From an uncultured Collinsella sp. (GTDB lineage Bacteria; Actinomycetota; Coriobacteriia; Coriobacteriales; Coriobacteriaceae): a DNA stretch of 60,216 nucleotides. The notes beneath the pieces are model-generated. The model was not told the DNA's origin, searched no databases, and saw only the letters and a list, made by a program, of their open reading frames with translations. The position numbers and the translations under genes are program-made. Positions 8,684 through 17,372 of this stretch are shown piece after piece; position 1 is the stretch's first letter; each line of letters begins with the position of its first letter. Location: NCBI GenBank assembly GCA_902482035.1, contig CABSYW010000014.1, positions 1-60,216 on the forward strand, written 5' to 3'.

Positions 8684-8726
8684 TGAAAGGTTCTTTCATA
8701 ACCGTAAACGGTAAGTGAAAGTTTAC
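8684..8726. promoter_or_regulatory. candidate operators between fruA and the RpiR-family gene
   Basis: Two dyads lie in the divergent intergenic region: TGAAAG-gtt-CTTTCA (8684-8698) and GTAAAC with GTTTAC (8704-8709 and 8721-8726). GTGAAAG recurs within the second. RpiR proteins bind such dyads, but the assignment is inference. Confidence 0.5.
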
Positions 8727-8751
8727 CATCAACACTTGAAACGGCAAGGTG

Positions 8752-8780
8752 TATCTTGTAATTGAAAATGCCCGTATACT
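8752..8780 (+). promoter_or_regulatory. possible promoter of the RpiR-family gene
   Basis: A TATACT -10 (8775-8780) lies about 49 bases upstream of the chosen start. The -35 position (around 8752-8757, TATCTT) is poor, which would fit a regulated promoter. Confidence 0.4.
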
Positions 8781-8828
8781 ATGGCATTGCGAATCAAATT
8801 AGATTTTCATGCCAACCAGGAGCCATCC

Positions 8829-9686
8829 ATGACCGATAGTAGCAAGAGCGCACTTTCCCTCATTAGCACCCATCAGGGATACAGCGAGTCCGAGCAGCGC
8901 ATTGTCGACTATATATTGGAGCACCAGTCCGAGGCGCCACGCCTCACGGCCGCTCAGCTCTCGCGCGCCGCCGCCACGTCCGAGGCGACCGTTTCGCGCT
9001 TTTGCCGCAAGCTTGGCTTTGGTAGCTTCCGCAGCTTTCAGTTTTCGTTGGCGAGGGATTTGGAAAGCCAGCGTAACGAGGGCCTGACTGACGAGGTCTC
9101 ACTCGACAATATGGAGCAGAGCCTCAAGAACATCCTGGCTGCCAAGGTGAGCGAGCTTAATGCGACCATCGACGGCATTGATCACGACACGTTGGCCGCA
9201 GTTGTACACGCGCTTAAGAATGCCGGCGTTATTGAGTTCGCCGCCGTGGGCAATACAAACGCGGTCGCGCTCGACGCGACATTTAAGTTTTCGCAGCTGG
9301 GCCTGCGCTGCATGACGAGTACCATTAGCGAGACATCAATCGGCTTTGCGCTCACGTTGCGCCCGGGTGACGTCATCGTGCTAATCTCAAACTCCGGCAA
9401 ATCGCGCCGACTGAATCGCATGGCAAAAGCGGCTCGCGACTGCGGCGCAACCGTGGTCGTCATCAGCAGCGACAGCAAGTCTCCACTCGCGCGCCTGGCA
9501 GACTACACTTTTAATACCGTCAACCACGAAGCACTACTGACAACGGGCGACTTCGCGTTCTCCAAGATGAGCGCCACGATGATCATCGAGGTCATCTACA
9601 ACTTCCTGCTGCCCGAAATCGAAGACGCCCGCGAGCATATCAGCTACTACGAAGAGCTCATCCAGCCGGATAAAGTCGTTGAGTAA
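8829..9686 (+). CDS. RpiR-family transcriptional regulator (HTH-SIS)
   Basis: Sugar-phosphate-responsive DNA-binding protein, 285 aa. The N-terminal HTH_6 domain (about 1-80) includes SESEQRIVDYIL and TSEATVSRFCRKLGFGSF. The C-terminal SIS domain (about 120-260) includes the sugar-phosphate loop VLISNSGKSRRL. The ATG at 8829 follows AGGAG by 6 bases; an in-frame ATG 48 bases upstream overlaps the -10 region and is rejected. Transcribed away from fruA, it probably controls the fructose PTS genes through the dyads between them. It could sense fructose-1-phosphate, but other hexose or amino-sugar phosphates are possible. Confidence 0.88.
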   Translation: MTDSSKSALSLISTHQGYSESEQRIVDYILEHQSEAPRLTAAQLSRAAATSEATVSRFCRKLGFGSFRSFQFSLARDLESQRNEGLTDEVSLDNMEQSLKNILAAKVSELNATIDGIDHDTLAAVVHALKNAGVIEFAAVGNTNAVALDATFKFSQLGLRCMTSTISETSIGFALTLRPGDVIVLISNSGKSRRLNRMAKAARDCGATVVVISSDSKSPLARLADYTFNTVNHEALLTTGDFAFSKMSATMIIEVIYNFLLPEIEDAREHISYYEELIQPDKVVE

Positions 9687-9694
9687 AACGCGTA

Positions 9695-9727
9695 GTGGGA
9701 CAAAAATTTCAGTCGATTTTGTCCCAC
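9695..9727. terminator. bidirectional hairpin between the RpiR gene and recN
   Basis: GTGGGACAAAA (9695-9705) and TTTTGTCCCAC (9717-9727) form a perfect 11-bp stem whose T/A tracts lie inside the stem, so it can act in both directions between convergent genes. A related single arm (GGGACAAAAAACGTCAG) is seen near 96-112. Confidence 0.65.
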
Positions 9728-9745
9728 CAACACCGCTGATACGAC

Positions 9746-11374
9746 CTAACCTCGAGCTTCTTCGAGCATCTGCTTTGCGTGGGCCAAGCTTGCCTCGGAC
9801 TGATCGCCGCTCAGCATGCGGGCGATCTCGGCGATACGCGCTTCGCCGGTTACCTCGTCCAAATGCGTTTGGGGAACATCGCCCGGTTCCTTGCTGACGA
9901 CATAATGCTTGTCAGCAATGACGGCGACCTGCGCCAAATGGGTTACGACAATCACCTGATGCGTAGCGGCGAGATCTGCCAGCACGCCCGCAAGTGCACG
10001 CGCCGTGGAGCCACCGACACCAGCATCGACCTCGTCAAACACCAGTGTATCGACACCGTCCGCGTTACCGAGGACAACCTTGCTCGCCAGCATGACGCGG
10101 CTGAGCTCACCGCCCGACGCAATTCGACGCAAGGGGCGCGGCGTCAAACCGGCACCGCTGCGGTATAGCAGCTCGTAGCTCGAAGGACCAACGGGAGTCC
10201 ACTCAGCACGGGGAAGATCACGCGACTCCCAGACGAGCTCGGCACTACCCATCTCCAGGCGAGCCATCTGGCGGCCCACCTCGTGACAGAAGCGCGGGGC
10301 CGCCGTATTGCGAGCGCGCTTAAGCGCCTTGGCGGCAGCAAACAGTTCGCGCTCCGCCGCGCCAAGCGCTTCACGCGCCTTTTTGATCTGTTCATCGCCA
10401 TCATCAACCAGGGACAGCAGCTCTTGCGAGCGATCGCGCATGGCAAAAACATCGTCCATAGTGGGACCCCACTGACGCAACAGACCCTTGAGGTCGGAAT
10501 ACCGCTCACGCATGCGAGCGAGCTCGCGCGGGTCGAAGGCGATGCCATCGCGATAGGCACGAAGCTCGTTCGCGCAATCCTCAAGGGAGATACAGGCATC
10601 CGAAAGTGCATCGGCGATGTCACCCAGCTTGCGATCGACGGTCGCCATGCGTGAAAGCTCGGCCACGGCGCCATTCACGGCATCGAGCGCTCCCCCTTCG
10701 GCGGCAAGCGATGCATGGGCATCGCTAGCTGTGGCAACCAGCACCTCGGCATGTTCGGAGCGCGGCAGCAGTTCCTCGAGTTCCTCATACTCGCCCGGTT
10801 TAGGGTCGACCTCGCCGATGCGCTCGAGCGCAAAGCGCGCCTCCTCGACGCGGCTCCCCTGCGCACGCGAGGCCTCTTCAACACGTCGAACCTCCTTGGC
10901 GGCAGCACGCGATGCCTTAAAGCAGGCGCGGTACGCATCCAGCGCCTCGAGCGCAGAGCGTCCCGCCCACGCATCGACCATCGCAACGTGATGTGCCGAA
11001 TCGAGCAAGCGCTGGTGCTCGTGTTGGCCGCACAGATCCATCATCACACCAACGCGCTCCGAAAGCTCGCGCACACTGGCGATGCGCCCGTCAATCTTCA
11101 CACGGCTGCGGCCCTCGGCGGAAAGGCTGCGCTGTACGGTGAACCCTTCCGTGTCGTGCGGCCCGTCGAAGAGTCGTGCCTCGACGCTCGCGAGCGCCTC
11201 GCCCTCGCGCACCGTCGACGAATCCGCGCGCTCGCCCAAAATAAGCTTGAGGGCCGAGAGCAGCGCGGTCTTGCCAGCGCCGGTCTCGCCGGTCAGGACA
11301 GTCAGGCCGGCACTCGGCACTAGCGTCGCCTCGCGAATGAGTGCAATGTTAGAAACCTGCAGCTCATCGATCAT
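9746..11374 (-). CDS. recN: DNA repair protein RecN
   Basis: SMC-like ATPase of double-strand-break repair. 542 aa, the usual length. The N-terminal ATPase half carries DELQVSNIALIREA and Walker A GETGAGKTAL (about 30-40); a coiled-coil centre (about 150-370) follows; the C-terminal half has the signature ASGGELSRVMLA and Walker B LVFDEVDAGVGG. The start ATG 11374 overlaps the 3' end of nadK by 11 bases and has GGAG upstream. It is the last gene of the tlyA-nadK-recN run, a common Gram-positive order. Confidence 0.95.
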   Translation of the reverse strand: MIDELQVSNIALIREATLVPSAGLTVLTGETGAGKTALLSALKLILGERADSSTVREGEALASVEARLFDGPHDTEGFTVQRSLSAEGRSRVKIDGRIASVRELSERVGVMMDLCGQHEHQRLLDSAHHVAMVDAWAGRSALEALDAYRACFKASRAAAKEVRRVEEASRAQGSRVEEARFALERIGEVDPKPGEYEELEELLPRSEHAEVLVATASDAHASLAAEGGALDAVNGAVAELSRMATVDRKLGDIADALSDACISLEDCANELRAYRDGIAFDPRELARMRERYSDLKGLLRQWGPTMDDVFAMRDRSQELLSLVDDGDEQIKKAREALGAAERELFAAAKALKRARNTAAPRFCHEVGRQMARLEMGSAELVWESRDLPRAEWTPVGPSSYELLYRSGAGLTPRPLRRIASGGELSRVMLASKVVLGNADGVDTLVFDEVDAGVGGSTARALAGVLADLAATHQVIVVTHLAQVAVIADKHYVVSKEPGDVPQTHLDEVTGEARIAEIARMLSGDQSEASLAHAKQMLEEARG

Positions 11375-12224
11375 GACGGACTCCGTAGAAAACGCGACTC
11401 ACCGAGTTATAGAAGCTCTCGGGGCCGTAATCGAGGAGCAGCACATCTCCGGGCCCGCGGCGCACGGCCACGCTCTCAACGGTACCATCGCAGGTAATAA
11501 ACTGTCCATCGATAGCGATCGCCGGAACACTCGGACGGTCATCAGACATAAAGATCTCGACGACATCACTCGGCGAAGTCAAGAAGGCACGGGCCTGAAT
11601 GGTGTGCGGCGCAATGGGTACGCAGACCATGCCCGTATAGTCGGGGCTCACGATGGGGCCACCGGCACTGAGTGCGTAACCCGTAGAACCAGTCGCCGTG
11701 GACACGACCACGCCGTCGCCACGCAGACGGTCGATATGATGGCCGGACACCGTGATGTCGAACTCGACCATATCGGACAGCGGACCGCGGGTAAGCGCCA
11801 TGTCGTTGAGGGCGAAGGTGCGAACGACATCCTTCGTACCGTCTTCGCGCACAGACACGATATCCGCGGCGATGGTGGCGCGACGGCTCACGTGCAGCTC
11901 ACCGGACAGGGCGTCGCTCACGACCTGCAGGATGTCGCGCTCCTCGGGGCTCGCAGCAGTTAGAAAGCCCAGGTGACCATAGGAAAGACCGAGGATAGGA
12001 ATCTCACGATGGTTGAGGATGCGGGCAGCGCGCAGCAACGTGCCGTCGCCGCCGAGCGTAATGACCAGATCGGAGCCGTCAATATCAGGCGTGCTTTGAA
12101 TCTTCGATCGCTGGTCGGCAGCCCATGCGACCTCATAGCCCTGACGCGTCAGCCAAAGCTCGAGCATCAGGCCGCTCTCGACCGCCTCTTGCTTGTAGTA
12201 ATTGGGAACCAGAAAGACCTTCAT
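11364..12224 (-). CDS. nadK: NAD kinase
   Basis: Phosphorylates NAD to NADP in the cytoplasm. 286 aa with the diagnostic GGDGT (58-62) in VITLGGDGTLLRAAR, then LGLSYGHLGFL, LNDMAL at the NE/D position, and TATGSTGYALSAGGPIV. The start ATG overlaps the tlyA stop (ATGA), implying coupled translation. Confidence 0.96.
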   Translation of the reverse strand: MKVFLVPNYYKQEAVESGLMLELWLTRQGYEVAWAADQRSKIQSTPDIDGSDLVITLGGDGTLLRAARILNHREIPILGLSYGHLGFLTAASPEERDILQVVSDALSGELHVSRRATIAADIVSVREDGTKDVVRTFALNDMALTRGPLSDMVEFDITVSGHHIDRLRGDGVVVSTATGSTGYALSAGGPIVSPDYTGMVCVPIAPHTIQARAFLTSPSDVVEIFMSDDRPSVPAIAIDGQFITCDGTVESVAVRRGPGDVLLLDYGPESFYNSVSRVFYGVRHDR

Positions 12225-13024
12225 AGCGTTGCAGCTTTCTCGCTCAAAACCGATACCTGGGATTGCAGCTCATCGTCGGCGCGCTCGCCGGGGGCAAACC
12301 TCGTGCCGTACAGGAAAAACTCAACGTTTCCCTTGGCACCATGAATGGGCGACACGCAGACATCGACCGGGAACAGGCCCTTGGCAGCAAAGAGTTCAAC
12401 CGCCGCCACGAGTGTATCGTGGCGCACGGCGGGATCGGTCACAATGCCGCCCTCGCCCACCAGCGCCGCCGGAGCCTCAAACTGCGGCTTTACGAGCGTG
12501 CAGAATGCACCCGTAGGCGCCAGGCACGCCAGTACCGCATCGATAATATTCGCGATGCTGGTAAACGAGACATCACACACAGCCAGGTCGATGGCGCCGA
12601 CATAGCCAAGCTCAGGCAGCTGCGTCACGTTTGTGCGCTCATGCAGCGTCACGCGATCGTCCTGGCGCAGCGACCAGTCGAACTGGGCACGGCCCACGTC
12701 GACCGAGACAACGGTCGCAGCTCCGCGCTTGAGCAGGCAATCGGTAAAGCCGCCGGTAGAGCAGCCCACATCCAAACAGGCAAGGCCCGTCGGATTGATG
12801 CCAAACGCATCAAGCGCGCCTTCGAGCTTAAGACCGCCGCGGCCAACATAGGGAATGCGCCCCTTCACGTGCAGCGGCAGCCCCGGGATCACCTTAAGGC
12901 CCGGCGAAGTCAAGCGCTCGCCGCCACTCGAGACCAAGCCGGCCATAAGAGTGCGAAGGGCATCCGCGCGATCGGCGCAGATGCCCTGTGAAATCAGTTC
13001 GTCATCAAGACGCACACGTTTCAT
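12221..13024 (-). CDS. tlyA: TlyA-family rRNA 2'-O-methyltransferase
   Basis: Methylates rRNA ribose using SAM; homologs are often labelled hemolysin, a name not supported by function here. An S4 RNA-binding domain (about 1-60, KRVRLDDELISQG) precedes a FtsJ-like methyltransferase with the SAM loop LDVGCSTGGFTDCLL and VVSVDVGRAQFDW. The start is uncertain: ATG 13024 (MKRVRL) gives 267 aa and the typical family N-terminus, while an in-frame ATG lies 9 bases upstream; neither has a strong ribosome-binding site. It is followed by nadK with ATGA overlap. Confidence 0.9.
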   Translation of the reverse strand: MKRVRLDDELISQGICADRADALRTLMAGLVSSGGERLTSPGLKVIPGLPLHVKGRIPYVGRGGLKLEGALDAFGINPTGLACLDVGCSTGGFTDCLLKRGAATVVSVDVGRAQFDWSLRQDDRVTLHERTNVTQLPELGYVGAIDLAVCDVSFTSIANIIDAVLACLAPTGAFCTLVKPQFEAPAALVGEGGIVTDPAVRHDTLVAAVELFAAKGLFPVDVCVSPIHGAKGNVEFFLYGTRFAPGERADDELQSQVSVLSEKAATL

Positions 13025-13059
13025 GAATGCCATCAACCATTCGTATCCGGAGATGCGGC

Positions 13060-13299
13060 CTAGCTATCCTGGGATTCGTTTGCCGCATCCTCATCGTATT
13101 CCTGCTCGAGCTTGTCGGCTTCTCGCGGCGTAAGCTCAAACTTGTCGACCATATCGACCGCGCGGGAGCCCAGCTCAATCGCCTCGTCAAACAAATCGAG
13201 TGAACGCTCCAAGGAGGTATCCTTGGAGCGAACGGTAGCGATGATCTGGTCCAGACGGTCCGAAATCTCGTCAAAGTTGTGGACAGAACCCTCTGGCAT
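13060..13299 (-). CDS. xseB: exodeoxyribonuclease VII small subunit
   Basis: 79-residue helical protein with the XseB pattern: FDEISDRLDQIIATVRSKD, SLERSLDLFDEAIELG, ending in an acidic tail. The small subunits wrap the large XseA subunit to form a single-strand exonuclease. GAGGAG precedes ATG 13299. It sits 2 bases after nusB. xseA, usually adjacent, is absent from this window and must be elsewhere if the enzyme is functional. Confidence 0.9.
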   Translation of the reverse strand: MPEGSVHNFDEISDRLDQIIATVRSKDTSLERSLDLFDEAIELGSRAVDMVDKFELTPREADKLEQEYDEDAANESQDS

Positions 13300-13301
13300 G
13301 G

Positions 13302-13886
13302 CTACTCCTCGACGGAGTCGACGACAACCTCGGCAGCGTCCGCATCCTCGGCCAGCACGCCAGCCTCAGCCTGAGCAACCGCAACCTTGGCGGCCGCCTC
13401 GGCGGCCTGGGCCTCCTCGCGAGCGCGATCCTCGGCCAGCAGCTCCTGGTACAGGTCCTCGCCCGGCAGCTCCTCGCTGCGAGCGATCTTACCCAGAACG
13501 CCGTTGACGAACGACGCGGACTGGTCGGTGCCATAGGCCTTGGCAAGCTCGACGGCCTCGTTGATCACGATGGCGTCCGAGACCTCCTCGTCGGTGAGGA
13601 AACGCATCTCGTAAACGGCGATACGCAGCAGATTGCGGTCGGCGCCGGGCATGCGCATAAGATCCCAGTTCTTGGCAACGGAGCGCAGAGCGCAGTCGAT
13701 ACGGTCGATATGCTCGTAGGCACCTCGGCACAGCTCCAGCGCATAGGGGTCGAGGGGACCCTTCGAGATCAGGAAATCACCCTCGAGGACGCGCTCGAGC
13801 GGGCTGTCCGTGGCCTCGGCCTGGAATAGCAACTGCAGCGCCTGACTGCGGGCAAGCGTACGCCCGCGATAAACCTTAAGGCTCAA
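13302..13886 (-). CDS. nusB: transcription antitermination factor NusB
   Basis: RNA-binding factor of the rRNA antitermination complex. The first 145 residues are the NusB helical fold (RSQALQLLFQAEAT, LRIAVYEMRFL, VINEAVELAKAYG, ASFVNGVLGKIA). A C-terminal extension of about 45 residues, rich in Ala and Glu, makes this 194 aa rather than the usual 130-150. It lies between an asp23-type gene and xseB, each 2-3 bases apart, so one transcript is likely. Confidence 0.94.
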   Translation of the reverse strand: MSLKVYRGRTLARSQALQLLFQAEATDSPLERVLEGDFLISKGPLDPYALELCRGAYEHIDRIDCALRSVAKNWDLMRMPGADRNLLRIAVYEMRFLTDEEVSDAIVINEAVELAKAYGTDQSASFVNGVLGKIARSEELPGEDLYQELLAEDRAREEAQAAEAAAKVAVAQAEAGVLAEDADAAEVVVDSVEE

Positions 13887-13889
13887 AGG

Positions 13890-14252
13890 TTACTCCTTGG
13901 GGAAAACGAGGCCGTCAATGCAAACGTCAACGCGCTCGACCTCGACGCCCACCTGAGCATCGATGGCGGCGACCACGGCGGCGCGAACGGCCTCGGCGAG
14001 TTTCTTGAACGGATAGCCAAAGAACACCACGACACGCACGGTGAGTGCGAGCTTGTCGCCAACGACCTCGGCCTCGACCGCCGGCTCGGAAGCCGGGGCC
14101 TTGGACGAGAGCATCATGGAGACAAGATTAGTGGCAAGGTCCTTGACGCCAACGGAGGCGATGCCCTCGACATCGGACACGGCGCGCGAGACGATGGCGG
14201 TCAGAACATCGGGCGAAATGCCGATGCCGTCAATCTTGATTTCCTGGGGCAT
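13890..14252 (-). CDS. Asp23/Gls24 family protein (nusB-linked)
   Basis: 120-residue Asp23/Gls24 protein: IGISPDVLTAIVSRAVSDVEGI near the N-terminus and alternating beta strands with VEVERVDVCIDGLVF at the end. In Firmicutes such proteins associate with the membrane or respond to envelope stress; the precise role here is unknown. AGGAGG precedes ATG 14252. The position between efp and nusB is conserved in Gram-positives. A second family member lies at 59481-59837. Confidence 0.85.
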   Translation of the reverse strand: MPQEIKIDGIGISPDVLTAIVSRAVSDVEGIASVGVKDLATNLVSMMLSSKAPASEPAVEAEVVGDKLALTVRVVVFFGYPFKKLAEAVRAAVVAAIDAQVGVEVERVDVCIDGLVFPKE

Positions 14253-14276
14253 GAGTCCTCCTAGAAGAGTTGGTTG

Positions 14277-14840
14277 CTAGACGCGGGAGACGAACTTGCC
14301 GTCACGGGTGTCAACCTTGATGACCTCGCCCTCGTTGAGGTACATGGGGACCTGGATGACAGCGCCGGTGTCGATCGTGGCCGGCTTGGTGGAACCCTGG
14401 ACGGTGTCGCCCTTAAAGCCCGGGTCGGTCTGGACGATGGTGGTCTCGATGAACATCGGCGGAGTCACGCCCATGAGCTCATCGTCGGCGAAGAGCAGCT
14501 GGCAGATGTCGTTCTCGCGCAGCCACTTGGAGTTCTCGCCCACCATGTCCTCGGGAACGGGAACCTGCTCATAAGACTCGTTGTCCATGAAGATGTAGTC
14601 AGTGCCATCGTTGTAGAGGTACTGGAACTCACGGGTGGTGAGCATGACGCTCTCGAACTTGGTGCCGGCGTTGCAGGTGTTCTCGACGACGCGGCCGCTC
14701 TTGATGTCGCGGGTCTTGTAGCGCACAAACGCGCCACCCTTGCCCGGCTTGACATGCTGGAACTCGACGATGGTGTAGACCTTGTCCTTAATGCGGAGAC
14801 CGAGGCCGTTCTTGAAGTCGGCGGTAGAAATGGTAGGCAT
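14277..14840 (-). CDS. efp: elongation factor P
   Basis: Relieves ribosome stalling at polyproline stretches. 187 aa, the family length, with three beta-barrel domains. The modifiable loop is KPGKGGAF with Lys34. ATG 14840 follows AGAAAGG; an upstream in-frame start would add 11 residues and lacks a good site. Which modification pathway applies cannot be told: no epmA, epmB or ymfI homolog lies in the window. Confidence 0.96.
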   Translation of the reverse strand: MPTISTADFKNGLGLRIKDKVYTIVEFQHVKPGKGGAFVRYKTRDIKSGRVVENTCNAGTKFESVMLTTREFQYLYNDGTDYIFMDNESYEQVPVPEDMVGENSKWLRENDICQLLFADDELMGVTPPMFIETTIVQTDPGFKGDTVQGSTKPATIDTGAVIQVPMYLNEGEVIKVDTRDGKFVSRV

Positions 14841-14934
14841 AGCGACCTTTCTTGTTATGGGCAGAACGCACAAGCGTCCAAATTACATACGACCGAAATT
14901 ATACACTTGCAGACGGCGCCTGCAGCGAGCGCAT

Positions 14935-14977
14935 AAAAAGAGAACGCGGGGCGCCCGAATTGCTCCGGACGCCCCGC
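14935..14977 (-). terminator. terminator after the M24 aminopeptidase gene
   Basis: GCGGGGCG (14946-14953) pairs with CGCCCCGC (14970-14977), with an inner CCG/CGG extension. TCTCTTTTT follows on the minus strand, separating pepP from efp. Confidence 0.8.
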
Positions 14978-14999
14978 CCCAAAAATCTATCGAAATGGG

Positions 15000-16130
15000 C
15001 TAGCAATCGATGACGTGCAGGTCGTGCGGGGTCTTGGTGAAGGGCTCGTAGCCGTTCTCGGTGACCACGCCGTAGTCCTCCAGACGCACGCCGCCCACAC
15101 CGGGCAGATACACGCCGGGCTCCATGGTGATAACCGAGCCGACGTCGATGGTGTTCTTGCTGCGGTTGAAGTTGGGCAGCTCATGGATGTCGATGCCCAC
15201 GCCGTGACCCAGACCATGGTTGTAATAATCGCCATAGCCGGCATCGCCGATAATCTTCTTGGAAAGCTTGAAAATGTCGTTGCCCTCGACGCCCGGATGG
15301 ATGGCAGCGACGCACTCCTCATGCGTGCGGCGCACGAGTGCGTACAGGTCCCGCTGCTCCTGCGTAGGCTCGCCCATCACGACGGTGCGCGTCATGTCGG
15401 AACGATAATCGCAGTAGCCCGCACCGTAATCCATGAGAACGAAATCGCCCTTCTCGATGACACGGTCGCTCGGGACGGCATGCGGGTTGGCGGTGTTGGG
15501 ACCGCTCGCCACGATGGAGCCGAAGGCAAGGCTGTCGGCGCCGTTGGCGAACATAAAGTTCTCGAGCTCGTTGCGAACCTGCTTCTCGGTCATACCAGGC
15601 TTAATAAAGCCGAGCATGTGCTGGAAGGCGGCGTCGGTGATCGACTGTGCGTGGCGCATGAGCTCGATCTCCTCGGCATCCTTGATGGCGCGCATCTTGC
15701 GGATGTCGTCGTGCATCAGCGGCAGCATGCAGGCGACGGAGCGGTCCTCCAGGCCGCGCTGAATGCCCTGGTAGAAATTAATCTGCATATCATCCTCGAC
15801 AGCGCAGACACGGCACTTGTTGGCCGCGATTTTGTCGGCGACCCAACCAGGGATGGTGCCTTCGTCCATGTCGTAGACCCAGGGGCTGCCGGCGGGCGTG
15901 TTCTCCTCAAAGCTGTTGAGGTAGCGCGAGTCGGTGTGGAACAGGCACTGGTCGACCGTAATAAACGCCGCATGCGGGAACTCGAAGGTGTAGTCGAAGA
16001 CGCCCTTAACGCCCGTAAGCCAACGAAGGTTAGCCTCGTCGCGCACCACGATGGCATCGTAGCCACGCTCGACCATCAGGGCACGGACACGCTCGATACG
16101 ACCGGCAGGACCGGCAGCAAACTCAGACAT
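15000..16130 (-). CDS. M24 Xaa-Pro aminopeptidase
   Basis: Dimetal peptidase removing an N-terminal residue before proline. 376 aa: a creatinase-like N-terminal domain (1-140) and a pita-bread domain with the five ligands in MDYGAGYCDYRSDMTRT (two Asp), HGLGHGVGIDIHE (His), TMEPGVY (Glu) and VRLEDYG (Glu). AAGGAAA precedes ATG 16130. It sits just upstream of efp, as in many Gram-positives, though a terminator separates them. Confidence 0.92.
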   Translation of the reverse strand: MSEFAAGPAGRIERVRALMVERGYDAIVVRDEANLRWLTGVKGVFDYTFEFPHAAFITVDQCLFHTDSRYLNSFEENTPAGSPWVYDMDEGTIPGWVADKIAANKCRVCAVEDDMQINFYQGIQRGLEDRSVACMLPLMHDDIRKMRAIKDAEEIELMRHAQSITDAAFQHMLGFIKPGMTEKQVRNELENFMFANGADSLAFGSIVASGPNTANPHAVPSDRVIEKGDFVLMDYGAGYCDYRSDMTRTVVMGEPTQEQRDLYALVRRTHEECVAAIHPGVEGNDIFKLSKKIIGDAGYGDYYNHGLGHGVGIDIHELPNFNRSKNTIDVGSVITMEPGVYLPGVGGVRLEDYGVVTENGYEPFTKTPHDLHVIDC

Positions 16131-16262
16131 GCAGTTTCCTTTCTTGTTGTCTCTATATAGACGGGACGGGTCTCAACCGAACGACGGGATCGCATGCGAT
16201 CCGCAACCGATTGAAAACCCGCCCCTCAACATGATACGAAAGACGATGGATGTCAATAAATC

Positions 16263-17372
16263 TTAGAGAAGTTCTTTGCGAGAAGCCAAGTAGGCGTGAA
16301 CATGGCGCTCAAGAACCTCGTCCTCAACGCTCGTTAGACGAATGGCGCCGAGTGCCGCGGGCAGCGGCAACATGCTACGGTTTGAGCGGGCGAACTGCTG
16401 CCTGCGAAACTCCTCGATATATGCGGCAGGCTCCAGATCGAAGGCAAGTTCCTCGATACCAAAGTCCTCCAGGCAGTCATCGACCTCAAAGACGTAATCG
16501 ATATCAAAGTCGCAGGCATCATGTGCTAGGCGCGCCTCAAAGCGCATGCCCTCGGATAACAGCTGATAGGCAGGGACCTGCGAAGCGGCATCGCCCAAGC
16601 AGGTGCGCAGGGCGCGCTCCCCCGTCTTGCCAAAATCGAGCGCATGGCGGGCGCTCGGGTTCGTGGCCATCAGTACGTCTTTACGGGCAGTCTGAGACCA
16701 TTGAACGGCATTGACGAGCGCGACCTCCTCGCCCGCGAGAATCTCGGGGACGGTCTCAGTAAACTGATTCCAGCGGGACTTGCTGCTCGAAAGCATGGTG
16801 CCAACAAGTACCACATAGCCGAGCTTGAGGTCCTCGGGGTCCGCCTCGCGAACAAGGTCGAGGTCACACACGACCAAGCTCGGTTCGGGACGGAACGCGA
16901 TGGCGGGAAGCGAATTGGCCGACGAGGCGACGAGCGGCTTCATGGTCGTCGCGACCGTGAGCATGGCGTCGAAGGTCGTCGGCAGCAGCGCGCACTCGGT
17001 TCGGCCACACCACTGGTTGGCGCACCAGCTAACAACCGAGCAGGTTGCGGCATCGCCAACGGCGACAACCAGATCGTCGCAGGTAATGCCGTTGGCAGAC
17101 AGGGCGCCAAAGATCGCATCGGCATCGGCCAGCGTGGCACCAGCAGGCGAAAGCTCAAGGACGAGCAGCGACACGGCAAAACCGGCGTCGACCAGAGCAT
17201 GCTCGACGACCTCACCAAAACGCTCGGATGTGGCGTCGTTCCAAACCACCATCGCGCGCTTAGGCTTGCCCACGGCCGAGGAAAACATGCGCGACAGCTC
17301 ATCGAACGCGCCCAATCCGACGCGGACATCGACACTGCGGTTTTGGAAATTGATCAGTTGACGGCGAATCAT
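16263..17372 (-). CDS. 3-dehydroquinate-synthase-like protein lacking metal ligands
   Basis: 369 aa, aligned by eye to AroB along its length: VAVGDAATCSVVSW at the NAD loop (normally GGGVVGD), LPTTFDAML (130-138) at PTTLL.Q, VVCDLDLV at VV.DLD, LKLGYVVLVG (182-191) where AroB has GLAEVIK, and DFGKTGERA (246-254) where AroB has NLGHTFGHA. The metal-binding Glu and both His of the GH..GH segment are replaced, and the later HGEA.A.GM segment reads YQLLSEGM. DSSVGGKT is also missing. It should not be catalytic as a normal DHQ synthase. ATG 17372 overlaps the aroK stop (ATGA), so it is translated with shikimate kinase. Possible roles: a scaffold or regulator of AroK, or an enzyme of altered chemistry. 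Confidence 0.7.
   Translation of the reverse strand: MIRRQLINFQNRSVDVRVGLGAFDELSRMFSSAVGKPKRAMVVWNDATSERFGEVVEHALVDAGFAVSLLVLELSPAGATLADADAIFGALSANGITCDDLVVAVGDAATCSVVSWCANQWCGRTECALLPTTFDAMLTVATTMKPLVASSANSLPAIAFRPEPSLVVCDLDLVREADPEDLKLGYVVLVGTMLSSSKSRWNQFTETVPEILAGEEVALVNAVQWSQTARKDVLMATNPSARHALDFGKTGERALRTCLGDAASQVPAYQLLSEGMRFEARLAHDACDFDIDYVFEVDDCLEDFGIEELAFDLEPAAYIEEFRRQQFARSNRSMLPLPAALGAIRLTSVEDEVLERHVHAYLASRKELL

Noticed and set aside
12221..13024. Hemolysin annotation for the TlyA protein
   Set aside because: The S4 plus FtsJ-type methyltransferase architecture indicates rRNA methylation; no secretion or pore-forming feature is present.
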